DNA of 64,000 nucleotides, taken from Halothermothrix sp. GTDB taxonomy: Bacteria > Bacillota > Halanaerobiia > DY22613. The DNA lies in contig JAENYK010000006.1 of the NCBI GenBank assembly GCA_016841825.1, forward strand, positions 1-64,000, given 5' to 3'. This document shows, piece by piece, positions 34,259 to 43,782 of this stretch. Under the pieces are notes generated by a model, which saw nothing but the letters and a program-made list of their open reading frames with translations, had not been told where the DNA came from and did no database searches. Positions within the stretch are counted from its first letter, which is position 1, and each line of letters starts with the position of its first letter. A program made the translations under genes and the position numbers.

Positions 34259-35248
34259 ATGCGAGCAGATCGACTTATTTCATTGATCATGATCTTAGAA
34301 TCTAAAGGTCCACAGACAGCAAAAGAGCTTGCCGATCAATTGGAGGTATCACCACGAACAATTTATCGAGATATTGAATCTCTTTCGATCTCGGGAGTGC
34401 CTGTTTATGGAACACCTGGACCAGAAGGAGGGTATCAGCTAATGGATGGTTATCGATCCTATCTGGATAGTTTGACAAAGGAAGAGTTACAGGCTTTGCT
34501 TTCTTTGAATATCGTAGAACAGGTTGACCAGTTGGAGATTGGCTCCAGATTAAAAACAGCTATTTTAAAAATACGTTCCAGTTATACACATCTTACCAGT
34601 CAAGAAGATGGACCAGTAGAGCGGCTGTACGTTGACCCTGTGGGGTGGGATAGTATGGGCAGTCACAAATTTGGCAAAGATCCATCTCAGATTAACATTT
34701 TGTATAGAGCGGTTCATGGGAGCCAAAGGTTACAGATAACATATAATAATCCGGGTGTTGCAGTGGATAATATTTCCAAAATTGTTGATCCTTATGGTTT
34801 AGTTGCCAAGGAAAACAGATGGTATCTGGTATATAATACGCGTGGCAAAATCTGTGTAATTGGACTTTCCAGGATTTTTGCAGTGGAGAGACTGAATCAA
34901 ACCTTTACCTATCCGGCAGATTTTAATCTTAAACAGTTCTGGAAAGACTGGTGTAATCAACTGGTCGAACAATTTTCTTCTTTCGAGGTGAGATTGCTTG
35001 TTCCTTTACAATTAAAAACGCATATTGCTAATTTGGTCAAAAAGGGTAAAGTACCAATATTCCCCTATACCATTGATTTTACTGACCCAAAGTGGAGTGA
35101 GGTAATATTATATTTTGAGTCTTTTGAAGAGGCCAGAAATAAACTCTTAATCTTTGGAGGTGCAGTAAAAGTCATCGAACCTATCGCTCTGAAATATAGC
35201 TTGATTGACTATGCAGAACAGGTATTAAATGCGTATAAATCTAACTAA
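34259..35248 (+). CDS. HTH-WYL transcriptional regulator (YafY/YobV type)
   Basis: 329 residues. The N-terminal HTH_11/DeoR-like domain is at residues 1-60 (TAKELADQLEVSPRTIYRDIESL). The WYL domain is at about 150-225 (VDPYGLVAKENRWYLVYNTRGKICVIGLSRI), with a WCX-type C-terminus. These regulators sense small ligands and usually repress a divergent gene and themselves. The palindrome over its own promoter supports autoregulation. Confidence 0.9.
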   Translation: MRADRLISLIMILESKGPQTAKELADQLEVSPRTIYRDIESLSISGVPVYGTPGPEGGYQLMDGYRSYLDSLTKEELQALLSLNIVEQVDQLEIGSRLKTAILKIRSSYTHLTSQEDGPVERLYVDPVGWDSMGSHKFGKDPSQINILYRAVHGSQRLQITYNNPGVAVDNISKIVDPYGLVAKENRWYLVYNTRGKICVIGLSRIFAVERLNQTFTYPADFNLKQFWKDWCNQLVEQFSSFEVRLLVPLQLKTHIANLVKKGKVPIFPYTIDFTDPKWSEVILYFESFEEARNKLLIFGGAVKVIEPIALKYSLIDYAEQVLNAYKSN

Positions 35249-35450
35249 CAAAACAATAGTGATTAACAGTAAAATCAAAAGGTTATATCACTGGTTTAAA
35301 ATTATTTTTATAATTGAGTAATAGAGTTACATTATCTTGCAGGAGAAAATTAATTGGAAAAGAAATAGATGATGATCTGAAGATGATATTTTCCCAATAA
35401 GAACCTTTTATTATTAGTGAGGAATGCAAAACTTAGAAAGAGGTGAGAGT

Positions 35451-36443
35451 ATGGTAAGTTCAGATTCAATTTTGCAGGTAGCTAATGTTATCAAAAATTA
35501 TTCGGTCAGAAAAGGAGAACCCATCAAAGCTGTCGATAATATCTCTTTTGAAGTGAAAAAAGGAGAGATACTCGGTTTATTAGGTCCCAATGGTGCGGGA
35601 AAGACGACTACAGTTAAAATCATCTGTAGTTTGATTAGACCTGATTCTGGGACTATTTTGGTGGATGGAATTGATAATTTTCAACATCGGAGTAAGGCAC
35701 TCGGCAAAATCAGTGCTGTATTGGAAGGGAATCGTAATATATATTGGCGGCTTACTGTTCGAGAGAATCTGGAGTTTTTTGCTGCCCTCAAAGGTTATAA
35801 TCCGAAAGAGTTAAAAAAAGAGATAGATTACTATATAGATTTTTTTGATTTGAAGGATAAAGAGCATGAGACTGCCAACAAAATCTCAAGGGGAATGAAG
35901 CAAAAACTGGCGATTGCCGTAGCGATGGTAACCAATAGTGAGATCGTTTTGCTTGATGAACCTACATTAGGATTAGATGTCAAAGCCTCATATGAGATCA
36001 GAGACCTGTTGAAAAAGATCGCCTATGAAGAAGGTAGAACAGTAATTTTAACTACCCACGATATGAATGTGGTCCAGGATATTTGCGAACGTGTAGTCAT
36101 TATTGACAAAGGTCGAATTATTGCTGAGGATCGGATTGAGAATCTGATGCGACTTTTTCAGGTCAAGTCCTATAAGTTTATTCTCAAAGACCGGTTGACA
36201 GATGAACAACAAAATCAGTTGTTAGCTATCCCTCACCTGACTTTGCTGGAAACAGAGGATGCTACTGAGATTGAATTAAATTTAGAGAATTCACAAACCT
36301 TTTATCAGGTAATAGATATTTTGCGCATAGAGGAAGATACGGTCATCGAATCAATTGATCGTCAGGAGATTAATTTTGAGAAGATATTTATGGACATCCT
36401 GGGAAGGAGTGATGAAGATGCAAAAGATCTGGCTGTTGGGTAA
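35451..36443 (+). CDS. ABC-2 type transporter ATP-binding protein
   Basis: 330 residues from the ATG behind AGAGGTGAG; a start 27 bases earlier is less likely. Walker A GPNGAGKTTT is near residue 50, the signature is degenerate (ISRGMKQKLAIA) near 145, and Walker B VLLDEPTLGLD is near 166. The C-terminal extension of about 100 residues is typical of the drug and lipid exporters DrrA/CcmA. It is co-translated with the permease gene, which starts inside its 3' end. Confidence 0.9.
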   Translation: MVSSDSILQVANVIKNYSVRKGEPIKAVDNISFEVKKGEILGLLGPNGAGKTTTVKIICSLIRPDSGTILVDGIDNFQHRSKALGKISAVLEGNRNIYWRLTVRENLEFFAALKGYNPKELKKEIDYYIDFFDLKDKEHETANKISRGMKQKLAIAVAMVTNSEIVLLDEPTLGLDVKASYEIRDLLKKIAYEEGRTVILTTHDMNVVQDICERVVIIDKGRIIAEDRIENLMRLFQVKSYKFILKDRLTDEQQNQLLAIPHLTLLETEDATEIELNLENSQTFYQVIDILRIEEDTVIESIDRQEINFEKIFMDILGRSDEDAKDLAVG

Positions 36444-37191
36444 AGCTTTTTTAAAACGTGAGTTTATTCTCTTCAAAAGATATTTTTTCAACTCCCTGGG
36501 TGGAATAATTACTTTGTATGTAATCTTCCTGATGCTTTTTTTAGGGTTTAAAGGGGTTGGTGGTCCTAATGTTGGAGAGAGTATAGAAGGTTTAGTAGTC
36601 GGATATACTTTATGGATGTTCGCCCTTAGTGCATATCAAGATATTACTCTGACAATTCAAAGAGAAGCAAGAGAAGGAACATTAGAGCAACTGTATATGT
36701 CGGTATATAATTTCGGTTGGGTTATGGCAGCTAAAACTTTTGCACAGAGTTTAATAAACTTAATCATTGTAGTTGGGATGCTATTTCTGCTGATGTTCAC
36801 TACTGGTACTTTTTTAAATCTTGATGTGGTCTCATTGGTACCGTTGGTTTTTTTCACTTTGCCTAATTTTTTTGGTTTGGGTTTCATATTTGGCGGAATT
36901 GCCTTAATCTTTAAACAGATAAATAATTATTTGCAGATTATGCAATTTGTCTTAATCCTATTTGTCAGTGTACCAGTGGGTAGTGTTCCAATCTTTAAAT
37001 TCATGCCGGGTAGTTGGGGTTCATCTTTGATTTATAGGGTTATGTTGGCAGGAGAGTCAATCTTTCAATTTGCAGCTTCCGATCTGGTATTCTTATGTGG
37101 TATTGGTTTGGCATATCTGCTCCTGGGAATTGCTGTATATAAAATTTGTGAACGGATTGCCATTGATCGGGGGCTGTTAGGGCAGTATTAA
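36418..37191 (+). CDS. ABC-2 type transporter permease
   Basis: 258 residues from the ATG at 36418, eight bases after AAGGAG; an ATG at 36412 is too close. It has six hydrophobic segments of ABC-2 permease type (LVVGYTLWMFALSAYQDITLTIQREAREGTLEQLYMS). It overlaps the ATPase gene by 26 bases. Substrate unknown. Confidence 0.85.
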   Translation: MQKIWLLGKAFLKREFILFKRYFFNSLGGIITLYVIFLMLFLGFKGVGGPNVGESIEGLVVGYTLWMFALSAYQDITLTIQREAREGTLEQLYMSVYNFGWVMAAKTFAQSLINLIIVVGMLFLLMFTTGTFLNLDVVSLVPLVFFTLPNFFGLGFIFGGIALIFKQINNYLQIMQFVLILFVSVPVGSVPIFKFMPGSWGSSLIYRVMLAGESIFQFAASDLVFLCGIGLAYLLLGIAVYKICERIAIDRGLLGQY

Positions 37192-37336
37192 AGGAATTTT
37201 CTCAGAAGGTTGAACATCTTATAGAAGGTCTAACTCGTTTATGTCTTATTGACCAGATTAACCTCAAATTTTGGATAGATAATCTCTGATAATAGAATAC
37301 TAATAACGCGACTTTGAAACCAAAGGAGGAACAAGT

Positions 37337-37462
37337 ATGGACCTGTTAGAGAAGAAAATGAGGTGGGATGTCAAAACTTTAGCATCTAAACCTATTCTTT
37401 ACTATGGAAAGATTGCTTTGTTCGCTTTGGGAGTTTTTCTCATAGGTCGGGTCACAAAATAG
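37337..37462 (+). CDS. 41-residue single-span membrane protein
   Basis: ATG behind AAAGGAGGAA. A charged head (MDLLEKKMRWDVKTL) is followed by one membrane segment (YYGKIALFALGVFLIG) and a basic end. It stands alone between the ABC operon and a strong terminator. Family unknown. Confidence 0.6.
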   Translation: MDLLEKKMRWDVKTLASKPILYYGKIALFALGVFLIGRVTK

Positions 37463-37486
37463 GAATCCTGAGGTCAAAGTCATCAG

Positions 37487-37527
37487 CCAGGAGAATTGGG
37501 CATTTGCCTTTCTCCTGGTATTTTTTT
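37487..37527 (+). terminator. Terminator after the small membrane protein
   Basis: CCAGGAGAA pairs with TTCTCCTGG, followed by a T-run. Confidence 0.85.
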
Positions 37528-37633
37528 GATAATACCATACCTTTGTTTCGCCGGATGCAGGGAACAATATTCGGCAGTCATCGTCTAATAATACAAAGAG
37601 AATTTATTAAGCATTGAAAGAGGTGTTTTAGCG

Positions 37634-39316
37634 ATGAAAAAAGTTGGCATACTTATTGGTATTTTAGTAATATTAACTCTGGGAGTGGTTTTTAGGAGGA
37701 TTAATCCGGTACAATTAGGACAATCAGAACAACTTGATCAATCAGAGTCGAATGTAGAGTTAGGTCAGGACCAAAGCACGTATAGTCAACCTACTGTTTT
37801 ACATAATAGATCGATGGCTAAACTATCATTCACTGATCAAACCAACTATGTTCCTGCAACCGGTATTCTAAATGAGATGGCATTCCCTACATTTCCTACC
37901 GATTCAGAAGAGTATCAGTATTTTGTAAATAATATTTTTCATGATCCTATCAATGTTCCTTTATCTACATTTTCAATAGATGTGGATACAGCTTCTTATA
38001 GTAATCTTCGCAGATTTATCATGAATGGCCAATTACCACCAAAAGATGCAGTGAGAATTGAGGAGATGATTAATTATTTTACCTATGATTATCCTCAACC
38101 TACTGGAGATATACCATTTTCGATAACCACAGAGATAGCAGTCTGTCCCTGGAATAGTGATAACTACCTGGCCATGATTGGTCTGCAGGGGGAGAAATTT
38201 GATCTGCAGGAGACCCCTCCGAATAATCTTGTCTTTCTCCTGGATGTCTCAGGATCAATGAATTCACCAGACAAACTCCCCCTTTTAAAATCTGGGTTTA
38301 AGCTTCTGGTTCAAGAGTTACGGGAAGAAGATCGGGTATCAATTGTCGTCTATGCTGGAGCTGCAGGGGTTGTCCTGGAACCTACTTCTGGAGATAATAA
38401 AGATCAGATCCTGACTGCTCTGGAAGATCTTCAGGCTGGAGGGTCTACTGCCGGAGGAGCGGGTATTCAGTTGGCATATGATTTAGCTAAAGAGAATTTT
38501 TTAGAGAATGGAAATAACCGTGTCATTCTGGCTACAGATGGCGATTTTAATGTAGGTGTCAGTGATGAACGTGGTCTTACAGAATTGATTGAACAGAAAC
38601 GGGAAGAAGGCATTTTTTTAAGTGTATTAGGGTTTGGTACTGGTAACATCAAAGATTCAAAGATGGAGATTCTCGCCGATAAGGGAAATGGAAATTATGC
38701 ATATATTGATAGTCTTTTAGAAGCTAAGAAAGTTCTGGTTAGTGAGATGGGTTCTACTCTTCTGACCATCGCAAAAGATGTGAAAATTCAGGTAGAATTT
38801 AACCCGGGTAAAGTCAAAGCATATAAATTAATCGGTTATGAAAATCGGGTGATGAATAATGAAGATTTTGCTGATGATAGGAAAGATGCAGGTGAGTTAG
38901 GTGCAGGTCATACTGTGACCGCTTTTTATGAGATAATCCCTGCAGATTTAGCTGACGAACGTCAGAATATGCTGAAATACCAGGAAGTTACCACTAAAGA
39001 TAGTGACGAATGGATGTCTGTGAATCTAAGGTATAAAGAACCTGGAGAATCTGAAAGCCAGCTAATTACTGACATCGTAATCGGAAACCAGATCAAAGAT
39101 AGGGGATCGGAAGATTTTCTATTTGCCAGTTCAGTAGCTGAATTGGGAATGTTATTAAGAGATGAGGAGTTTGCAGGTCAGGGTTCTTACCAGAATCTAA
39201 TTCACCGGGCTAAACAGAGTAAAGGTCTGGATGAAGAGGGGTATCGGGCAGAATTTATTAAATTAGCGGAAATGGTTGAAGCATTGAACAAGGTTCAGGT
39301 ATATAGAGGAGATTAA
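37634..39316 (+). CDS. YfbK-like VWA-domain surface protein
   Basis: 560 residues. An N-terminal signal anchor is followed by the VWA_N region (FSIDVDTASYSNLRRFIMNGQ), a von Willebrand A domain with MIDAS DVSGSMNSPD near residue 204, and a DUF3520-like C-terminus (GHTVTAFYEIIP...). This matches Escherichia coli YfbK relatives. Probably an extracytoplasmic metal-dependent adhesion or complex-assembly protein. GAAAGAGGTG precedes the start, and a terminator follows. Confidence 0.9.
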   Translation: MKKVGILIGILVILTLGVVFRRINPVQLGQSEQLDQSESNVELGQDQSTYSQPTVLHNRSMAKLSFTDQTNYVPATGILNEMAFPTFPTDSEEYQYFVNNIFHDPINVPLSTFSIDVDTASYSNLRRFIMNGQLPPKDAVRIEEMINYFTYDYPQPTGDIPFSITTEIAVCPWNSDNYLAMIGLQGEKFDLQETPPNNLVFLLDVSGSMNSPDKLPLLKSGFKLLVQELREEDRVSIVVYAGAAGVVLEPTSGDNKDQILTALEDLQAGGSTAGGAGIQLAYDLAKENFLENGNNRVILATDGDFNVGVSDERGLTELIEQKREEGIFLSVLGFGTGNIKDSKMEILADKGNGNYAYIDSLLEAKKVLVSEMGSTLLTIAKDVKIQVEFNPGKVKAYKLIGYENRVMNNEDFADDRKDAGELGAGHTVTAFYEIIPADLADERQNMLKYQEVTTKDSDEWMSVNLRYKEPGESESQLITDIVIGNQIKDRGSEDFLFASSVAELGMLLRDEEFAGQGSYQNLIHRAKQSKGLDEEGYRAEFIKLAEMVEALNKVQVYRGD

Positions 39317-39340
39317 TGAATTGGATAGTTTGGTCTAATT

Positions 39341-39376
39341 AAACCTTTCAGTGAACGGCTGAAAGGTTTATTTTAT
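39341..39376 (+). terminator. Terminator after the YfbK-like gene
   Basis: AAACCTTTCAG pairs perfectly with CTGAAAGGTTT, then ATTTTAT. Confidence 0.8.
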
Positions 39377-39457
39377 CTTTATATATTACCAATTAATTTA
39401 GTTTTTCATATAATAATAAAAAGGTTTGATAATGATTCTTACCATGAGGTGGTAATA

Positions 39458-40384
39458 TTGAAGATATTAGTAACCGGTGGAGCAGGATTTATCGGTTCTG
39501 CATTAGTAGACCGACTTATCGAGCTGGGGCATTCGATCGTTGTTATTGATAATTTGACCTGGGGAAAAGTTAAACATTTGCATTCTAAAGTAAAATTATA
39601 CAAAGCAGATATTAAACGTAGAGTACTGCAGGAAATTATCTCCAATGAGAAGATAACCCATGTTTTTCATCTGGCAGCTCAGACGGACTTACAGGAGTTT
39701 GGTACAGATCCATTAACTGAGGCCAAAAATAATGTTATAGGAACACTTAATCTACTGGAATGTTGTTGGCGCAGCGATGTTCAAAAAATAATTTTTTCTT
39801 CGACAGCCGCAGTTTACGGTAATCCGGAAACTTTACCTGTTGGTGAAGATCATCTGATTCAACCTCAATCTTTTTATGGGTTAAGTAAATATGTCTGTGA
39901 GAACTACATTCACTTATATCAAAAATTATATAGATTGGATTATACAATTTTTAGATATCCGATCGTGTATGGACCGCGGCAAGACGAGAATAGTAATGGA
40001 GGAGTTGTGGCAAATTTTTTGACTAAGATGATCCGGAATCATTCACCAGTAATCTTCGGTGATGGGACTCAATCTAGAGATTTTGTTTATGTTCAGGATG
40101 TAGTAGAAGCCAACATTCAGGCGCTATATTATGGAAATAATCAAATATTAAATATCAGTAGTAATGTAGAGGTTACTGATCAGAGATTATTAGAAGAACT
40201 AAACCAGATATTGGGGATGAATATCTTACCTTTGTATGAACCCGGAGCCAGGGAAGAGATTGAGTGTTTCTGTCTGGATAATGCCAGAGCCAGAACCATT
40301 TTAAATTGGTCCCCCAGGTATGATCTCAAATCCGGATTAATAGAGACAGTTAACTATTATAGTAATATCCTTGATTACAAATAA
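39458..40384 (+). CDS. NAD-dependent epimerase/dehydratase (extended SDR)
   Basis: 308 residues from the TTG at 39458, five bases behind ATGAGGTGG; an in-frame GTG at 39449 lies inside that sequence. The NAD-binding motif is TGGAGFIGS, with catalytic Ser in SSTAAVYG and YGLSK as the Tyr-Lys pair near residue 145. It is similar to UDP-glucose 4-epimerases acting on nucleotide sugars; exact substrate not predictable. No sugar-transferase neighbours. Confidence 0.85.
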   Translation: MKILVTGGAGFIGSALVDRLIELGHSIVVIDNLTWGKVKHLHSKVKLYKADIKRRVLQEIISNEKITHVFHLAAQTDLQEFGTDPLTEAKNNVIGTLNLLECCWRSDVQKIIFSSTAAVYGNPETLPVGEDHLIQPQSFYGLSKYVCENYIHLYQKLYRLDYTIFRYPIVYGPRQDENSNGGVVANFLTKMIRNHSPVIFGDGTQSRDFVYVQDVVEANIQALYYGNNQILNISSNVEVTDQRLLEELNQILGMNILPLYEPGAREEIECFCLDNARARTILNWSPRYDLKSGLIETVNYYSNILDYK

Positions 40385-40416
40385 GTGATTTTCTATTATA
40401 GCGTATGTCATGATAT

Positions 40417-40445
40417 TTGACAATTTGCTACATATTGGGTATAAT
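40417..40445 (+). promoter_or_regulatory. Consensus promoter of the histidine leader
   Basis: TTGACA (40417-40422), 17-base spacer, TATAAT (40440-40445). Transcription would start near 40452, just before the leader peptide. Confidence 0.85.
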
Positions 40446-40478
40446 TTTATTAATAGAATCAGGTTGGGAGAGACTATT

Positions 40479-40529
40479 ATGAAACAGATTATTCTGATAG
40501 ACGTTGTTCAGCTTCATCATCACCATTAG
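40479..40529 (+). CDS. Histidine leader peptide MKQIILIDVVQLHHHH
   Basis: A 16-codon ORF behind GGGAG whose last four sense codons are all His (CAT CAT CAC CAT) directly before the stop. It stands between a perfect promoter and a strong terminator, upstream of a histidyl-tRNA synthetase relic. This is the layout of ribosome-stalling attenuators such as hisL. The CACCATTAGA at its end is exactly complementary to TCTAATGGTG at 40602-40611, as needed for alternative leader folding. Confidence 0.7.
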   Translation: MKQIILIDVVQLHHHH

Positions 40530-40541
40530 AGGGTTTGTACT

Positions 40542-40634
40542 ATGGTTGGAACAATCACCATAGATGCGGACTCTATTTGTCATGAATGTATAGAGTTTGC
40601 ATCTAATGGTGAACAAAATCTGTGGGAAGAGTAA
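40542..40634 (+). CDS. 30-residue ORF inside the his leader (uncertain)
   Basis: ATG behind AGAGGG reads MVGTITIDADSICHECIEF and on to TAA at 40634, with one C-x2-C pair. It overlaps the long leader hairpin, so its coding look may be coincidental. If real, the unit would be a two-peptide transcript rather than an attenuator. Confidence 0.3.
   Translation: MVGTITIDADSICHECIEFASNGEQNLWEE
40556..40611 (+). promoter_or_regulatory. Leader RNA hairpin, mutually exclusive with leader-codon pairing
   Basis: 40556-40575 pairs with 40591-40611 through about 20 base pairs with one bulged A and two G-U pairs. Its 3' strand can pair instead with the His-codon segment 40521-40530, and the segment CTATGG near 40540 can pair with CCATAG near 40558. 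Alternative pairings of this kind are the core of attenuation. Confidence 0.55.
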
Positions 40635-40654
40635 ACCCATCAATGTAAGAGTGT

Positions 40655-40689
40655 AAGCCATATAGATGTAATGATCTATATGGCTTTTT
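40655..40689 (+). terminator. Leader terminator upstream of the hisS relic
   Basis: AAGCCATATAGAT pairs perfectly with ATCTATATGGCTT, followed by five T. It ends 57 bases before the ATG of the synthetase relic. Confidence 0.85.
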
Positions 40690-40746
40690 AATGTCTACAA
40701 AATGATTACTGAAAAAATAATAAAAAATCAAGGGGAGGAATTAATT

Positions 40747-41221
40747 ATGAGATTTGTAAAAAATGTTAAAGGGATGAAAGATTTTTTGCCCGAAGAGCAG
40801 CGATTAAGAAATCAAATTCGCAATACTCTGGAGAGTACTTTTGTAAACTATGGGTATCAGTCTGTAGAGACACCGATGATCTGTTGGCATCAAAATATGG
40901 TGGTGGGGCTGAAATATTGAAAGAAACTCGTTGATCGATCTCTATATAATTCCTCTGGGAACTGAACGGGAAGCTCTACAACTGACAAACCAGTTGAGGA
41001 AAAGTGGTCTCGCTGTAGATATTGAGATGTTATCCAGGAGGTTGGGGAAAAGTTTGGACCTGGCCAATAGACGCAATATCCCTTATGTACTGGTACTTGG
41101 AGAGGAAGAGTTAGAATCAGGGCAGGTAAAGGTCAAAGAAATGGCTACAGGCAGAGAGATAAGCATATCATTACAGGAGGTCGGTAGTAGAATTAAACAA
41201 GAGTTAATAATGTCAAAATAG
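40747..41221 (+). pseudogene. hisS: Broken second histidyl-tRNA synthetase gene
   Basis: The start (ATG at 40747 behind GGGGAGGA) and N-terminal motif KGMKDFLPEEQRLRNQI with ...NYGYQSVETP are typical of HisRS. At about 40877 the frame shifts: another frame continues as LLASKYGGGAEILKETR, the next HisRS segment, up to 40931. Then the catalytic core is missing, and a third frame resumes with the anticodon-binding domain (IDLYIIPLGTEREALQL...YVLVLGEEEL) to 41221. So at least one frameshift and one large internal deletion are present. The presence of the anticodon domain excludes HisZ. Confidence 0.85.
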
Positions 41222-41230
41222 AGACAAAAT

Positions 41231-41263
41231 AAAAGGCAATTAAATAACATTAATTGCCTTTTT
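41231..41263 (+). terminator. Terminator after the hisS relic
   Basis: AAAAGGCAATTAA pairs with TTAATTGCCTTTT around a 6-base loop; T-run at the end. Confidence 0.85.
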
Positions 41264-41525
41264 GCGAGAAGAGTGATATAATAGAATAATAGAATTTCAG
41301 TATCAGCGTATTTTATTAGCTCGCTCTTTCCCAAAATATGATACAGAATTATTCCAGTCATTAACAAATATTCCGTGATTTAATGTTCTGACTAACCAAC
41401 TCTCTGCATAGATTTTACCAGTCCAATCTTCTCTCGAAAACGTGTAAATAAGTTACCTTTTTAATACAGGAAATAGCCTCCACTGATGGGACAAGAACTA
41501 TATTTGAAAATGGAGGAAGATAAAT

Positions 41526-42170
41526 ATGTTAGCAAAGCTGAAAGAACAGATCCTTAATTTAGATAGTGTGATATCGGCAAATATTTCGGAGAATCAACAG
41601 GGGGAGATTGCCGAGATTCATATTATAGCGGACAAGACCCGTAATCCCAAAAATCTGGTTCGAGATATCGAGACTTTAGTGCAGGTTAATTTGAACAAAG
41701 AGATCGATCATAAAAAAATATCTATTGCCCAATTGAATTTAGAAACAGATTCTGAGTCAGGGGTATCAAACCAGAGAATAGAGATAGTATCGATAACCAA
41801 ATTCTATCGTCAACCAGTCTGTGAAGTTCATTTAAAATTGGGAGGAATGGACTTTAAAGAAAGATATCGGGGACAATCGCATGAGACTACCACTCACCTG
41901 GTAGCCAGGGCAATGATCAAAACTTTGGAATCGGTATTACCCGGGGAGATTAGACTGGACGTAAAAAACCTATTCTTTACTGGTTTAAATAATGAGATTT
42001 TAATTATTGAACTTTTTTGGATTACAGTTGAGCGCACACGTCTTGAGGATCAGCTAGTCAAACGTGAAGCTCTGATTGGCACTGCATATTTGAGAGAAGA
42101 TTTGGTTATGGCTGCCGGTCAAGCTGTACTAAATGCTATAAACCGTAAAGTACAGATTGCTTTTGTGTGA
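41526..42170 (+). CDS. Conserved-looking protein of unknown function
   Basis: 214 residues of alternating strands and helices without membrane segments. The first 65 residues resemble a BON- or ACT-like beta-alpha-beta unit (LDSVISANIS...IHIIADKTRNPKNLVRDIETLV). The last 60 contain GTAYLREDLVMAAGQAVLNAINRKV. A pattern of two related alpha/beta halves is possible. GGAGGAAG precedes the ATG. I do not recognise the family; no operon partner. Confidence 0.6.
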   Translation: MLAKLKEQILNLDSVISANISENQQGEIAEIHIIADKTRNPKNLVRDIETLVQVNLNKEIDHKKISIAQLNLETDSESGVSNQRIEIVSITKFYRQPVCEVHLKLGGMDFKERYRGQSHETTTHLVARAMIKTLESVLPGEIRLDVKNLFFTGLNNEILIIELFWITVERTRLEDQLVKREALIGTAYLREDLVMAAGQAVLNAINRKVQIAFV

Positions 42171-42312
42171 GAGTTTGGTCGTTTTTTTTGGTCTGGCGGT
42201 TATTACATGAGCGGAGATTATTGATTTTTAGCTTAGCCAACCACTGATGAGCTTAGCCTTGTTTTTCAGCATTTGATAATCTATCTATTCATCGGAGGGA
42301 GGCGATTTGGTG

Positions 42313-42417
42313 ATGAAGAAGAATTTTAAAGCGACAATCTGGATGACGATGATTGCTCTTTCCGGCATAATTTATCATCCACTGTGTGACACACTGCTTT
42401 GGAGAAAGGTTAAATAG
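42313..42417 (+). CDS. 34-residue small membrane-associated protein
   Basis: ATG (or GTG at 42310) behind CGGAGGGAGGCG. A basic start (MKKNFKATIW) is followed by one weak hydrophobic segment (MTMIALSGIIYHPL) and a basic end. It lies just upstream of the HD-GYP gene and may share its transcript. Family unknown. Confidence 0.45.
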   Translation: MKKNFKATIWMTMIALSGIIYHPLCDTLLWRKVK

Positions 42418-42493
42418 GAACATCTAGAGAGTAATAACCGCCGGACTTATTATAGAAAGATTCTTGGGGGATTTTAAGGAGGAGGGGTCTATA

Positions 42494-43762
42494 ATGGAAA
42501 CGGGGAAAAAGAAACTAGTTATTCCGTACATAGTTTTAATTAGTTTGTTGGCCCTGGGGATGATAGGGTATCTATGTAATTTCCACTATGCCTGGCCCAC
42601 CTGGGAGGATGTTATATTTTTTGGAGTCATTTTTTGGATAGTGACAAATTACACCAGTCTGATTACTGTCTGTAGTATTACGGTATCGTTCAAAATACCG
42701 CTACTTTTTGTAATGGCATTGACTCTTGGCCCGTTTTGGGCTACTATGATTGGCGCGGTATCGGGAATTTCTTCAAAAAGCTTGAAAAATGGTGTGGACG
42801 AATTTCTCTTTAATCAGTCAATGGTTATTCTCATCTCCGGACTATCCGGTCTGTATTTACAGCAGACCTTTACAGGCGAGATTGTACCCCTACTGATTAA
42901 TTTCTTTATTGCCGGGATGATCTATTCGATTTCTAACCTGGTCATTTTGACAGTCATTATTTATCTCAGTTCAGATGGAGATTTACCAGACAAGACTTTT
43001 GTGTATCTTTTTGAAAGTTTTCGGGGGGTTGCTGTCTCTGTACTTCTGGGATATCTGCTTTATCAGATCTATCTTTCATACGGAAAGATTGCTCTTCTGG
43101 TTTTAATGGGGAGTGTTCTGCTCCTGAAGAATCTGATCATGACCTATTTTAATCAACATAATAATTTCTTTCAGCTAATTAATAGTTTTATGCGGGTAAT
43201 TGATGCTAAAGATCATTACACCACAGACCATTGTAATAGAGTGAGTCAGTATACAGCCGATCTGGCAAAAGCGTTAGGCTTTAATAGATTAAAAATTGCT
43301 AAACTGGTTCAGATAGCGAGGCTTCATGATGTTGGTAAGATTTGGATTCCAGATCTGATTCTAAATAAGCCGGGAAAGTTAACTAAAGAAGAGTATGAAA
43401 TAGTTAAATTGCATTCTCTAAAAGGAATGGAATTATTGAGTGAGATCAAATCCTTTAAAGACTATCTTCCCATAGTTCGCTATCATCATGAGAGATATGA
43501 TGGTACAGGTTATCCCGATAATCTTAAGGGAGAAGCCATTCCTATCGAAGCCAGATTATTGGCTGTCTGTGATGCTTTTGATGTAATGACCTATGGTCGG
43601 ATTTACAAACCACCGATGACAAAACGGGAGGTAATTGAGGAATTAAAAATTTGTTCCGGGAGTCAATTTGATCCTGGTGTCGTTAAAGTCCTACTAAAAC
43701 TTATCATTGATGGTAAATATGATCATTTGATGATCAGAGAAAAAGAGGAAAAACACGCATAA
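42494..43762 (+). CDS. Membrane HD-GYP phosphodiesterase
   Basis: 422 residues from the ATG behind GGAGGAGGGG. About seven N-terminal transmembrane segments (residues 5-220) form a sensory-looking domain. A C-terminal HD-GYP domain shows DHCNRVSQYT, ARLHDVGKI and YHHERYDGTGYP with the metal-binding His/Asp residues intact. Such proteins hydrolyse cyclic di-GMP or related dinucleotides. The signal sensed is unknown. Confidence 0.9.
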   Translation: METGKKKLVIPYIVLISLLALGMIGYLCNFHYAWPTWEDVIFFGVIFWIVTNYTSLITVCSITVSFKIPLLFVMALTLGPFWATMIGAVSGISSKSLKNGVDEFLFNQSMVILISGLSGLYLQQTFTGEIVPLLINFFIAGMIYSISNLVILTVIIYLSSDGDLPDKTFVYLFESFRGVAVSVLLGYLLYQIYLSYGKIALLVLMGSVLLLKNLIMTYFNQHNNFFQLINSFMRVIDAKDHYTTDHCNRVSQYTADLAKALGFNRLKIAKLVQIARLHDVGKIWIPDLILNKPGKLTKEEYEIVKLHSLKGMELLSEIKSFKDYLPIVRYHHERYDGTGYPDNLKGEAIPIEARLLAVCDAFDVMTYGRIYKPPMTKREVIEELKICSGSQFDPGVVKVLLKLIIDGKYDHLMIREKEEKHA

Positions 43763-43782
43763 GTCTGGTTGAAGATCTCAGT

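Noticed and set aside
40428-40661. Minus-strand ORF across the his leader
   Set aside because: Lies antisense to a promoter, leader peptide and hairpins; no ribosome binding site and no plausible protein features.
40530-40690. T-box riboswitch for the hisS relic
   Set aside because: The conserved T-box sequence and Stem I features are not present; the four-His leader explains the region better.
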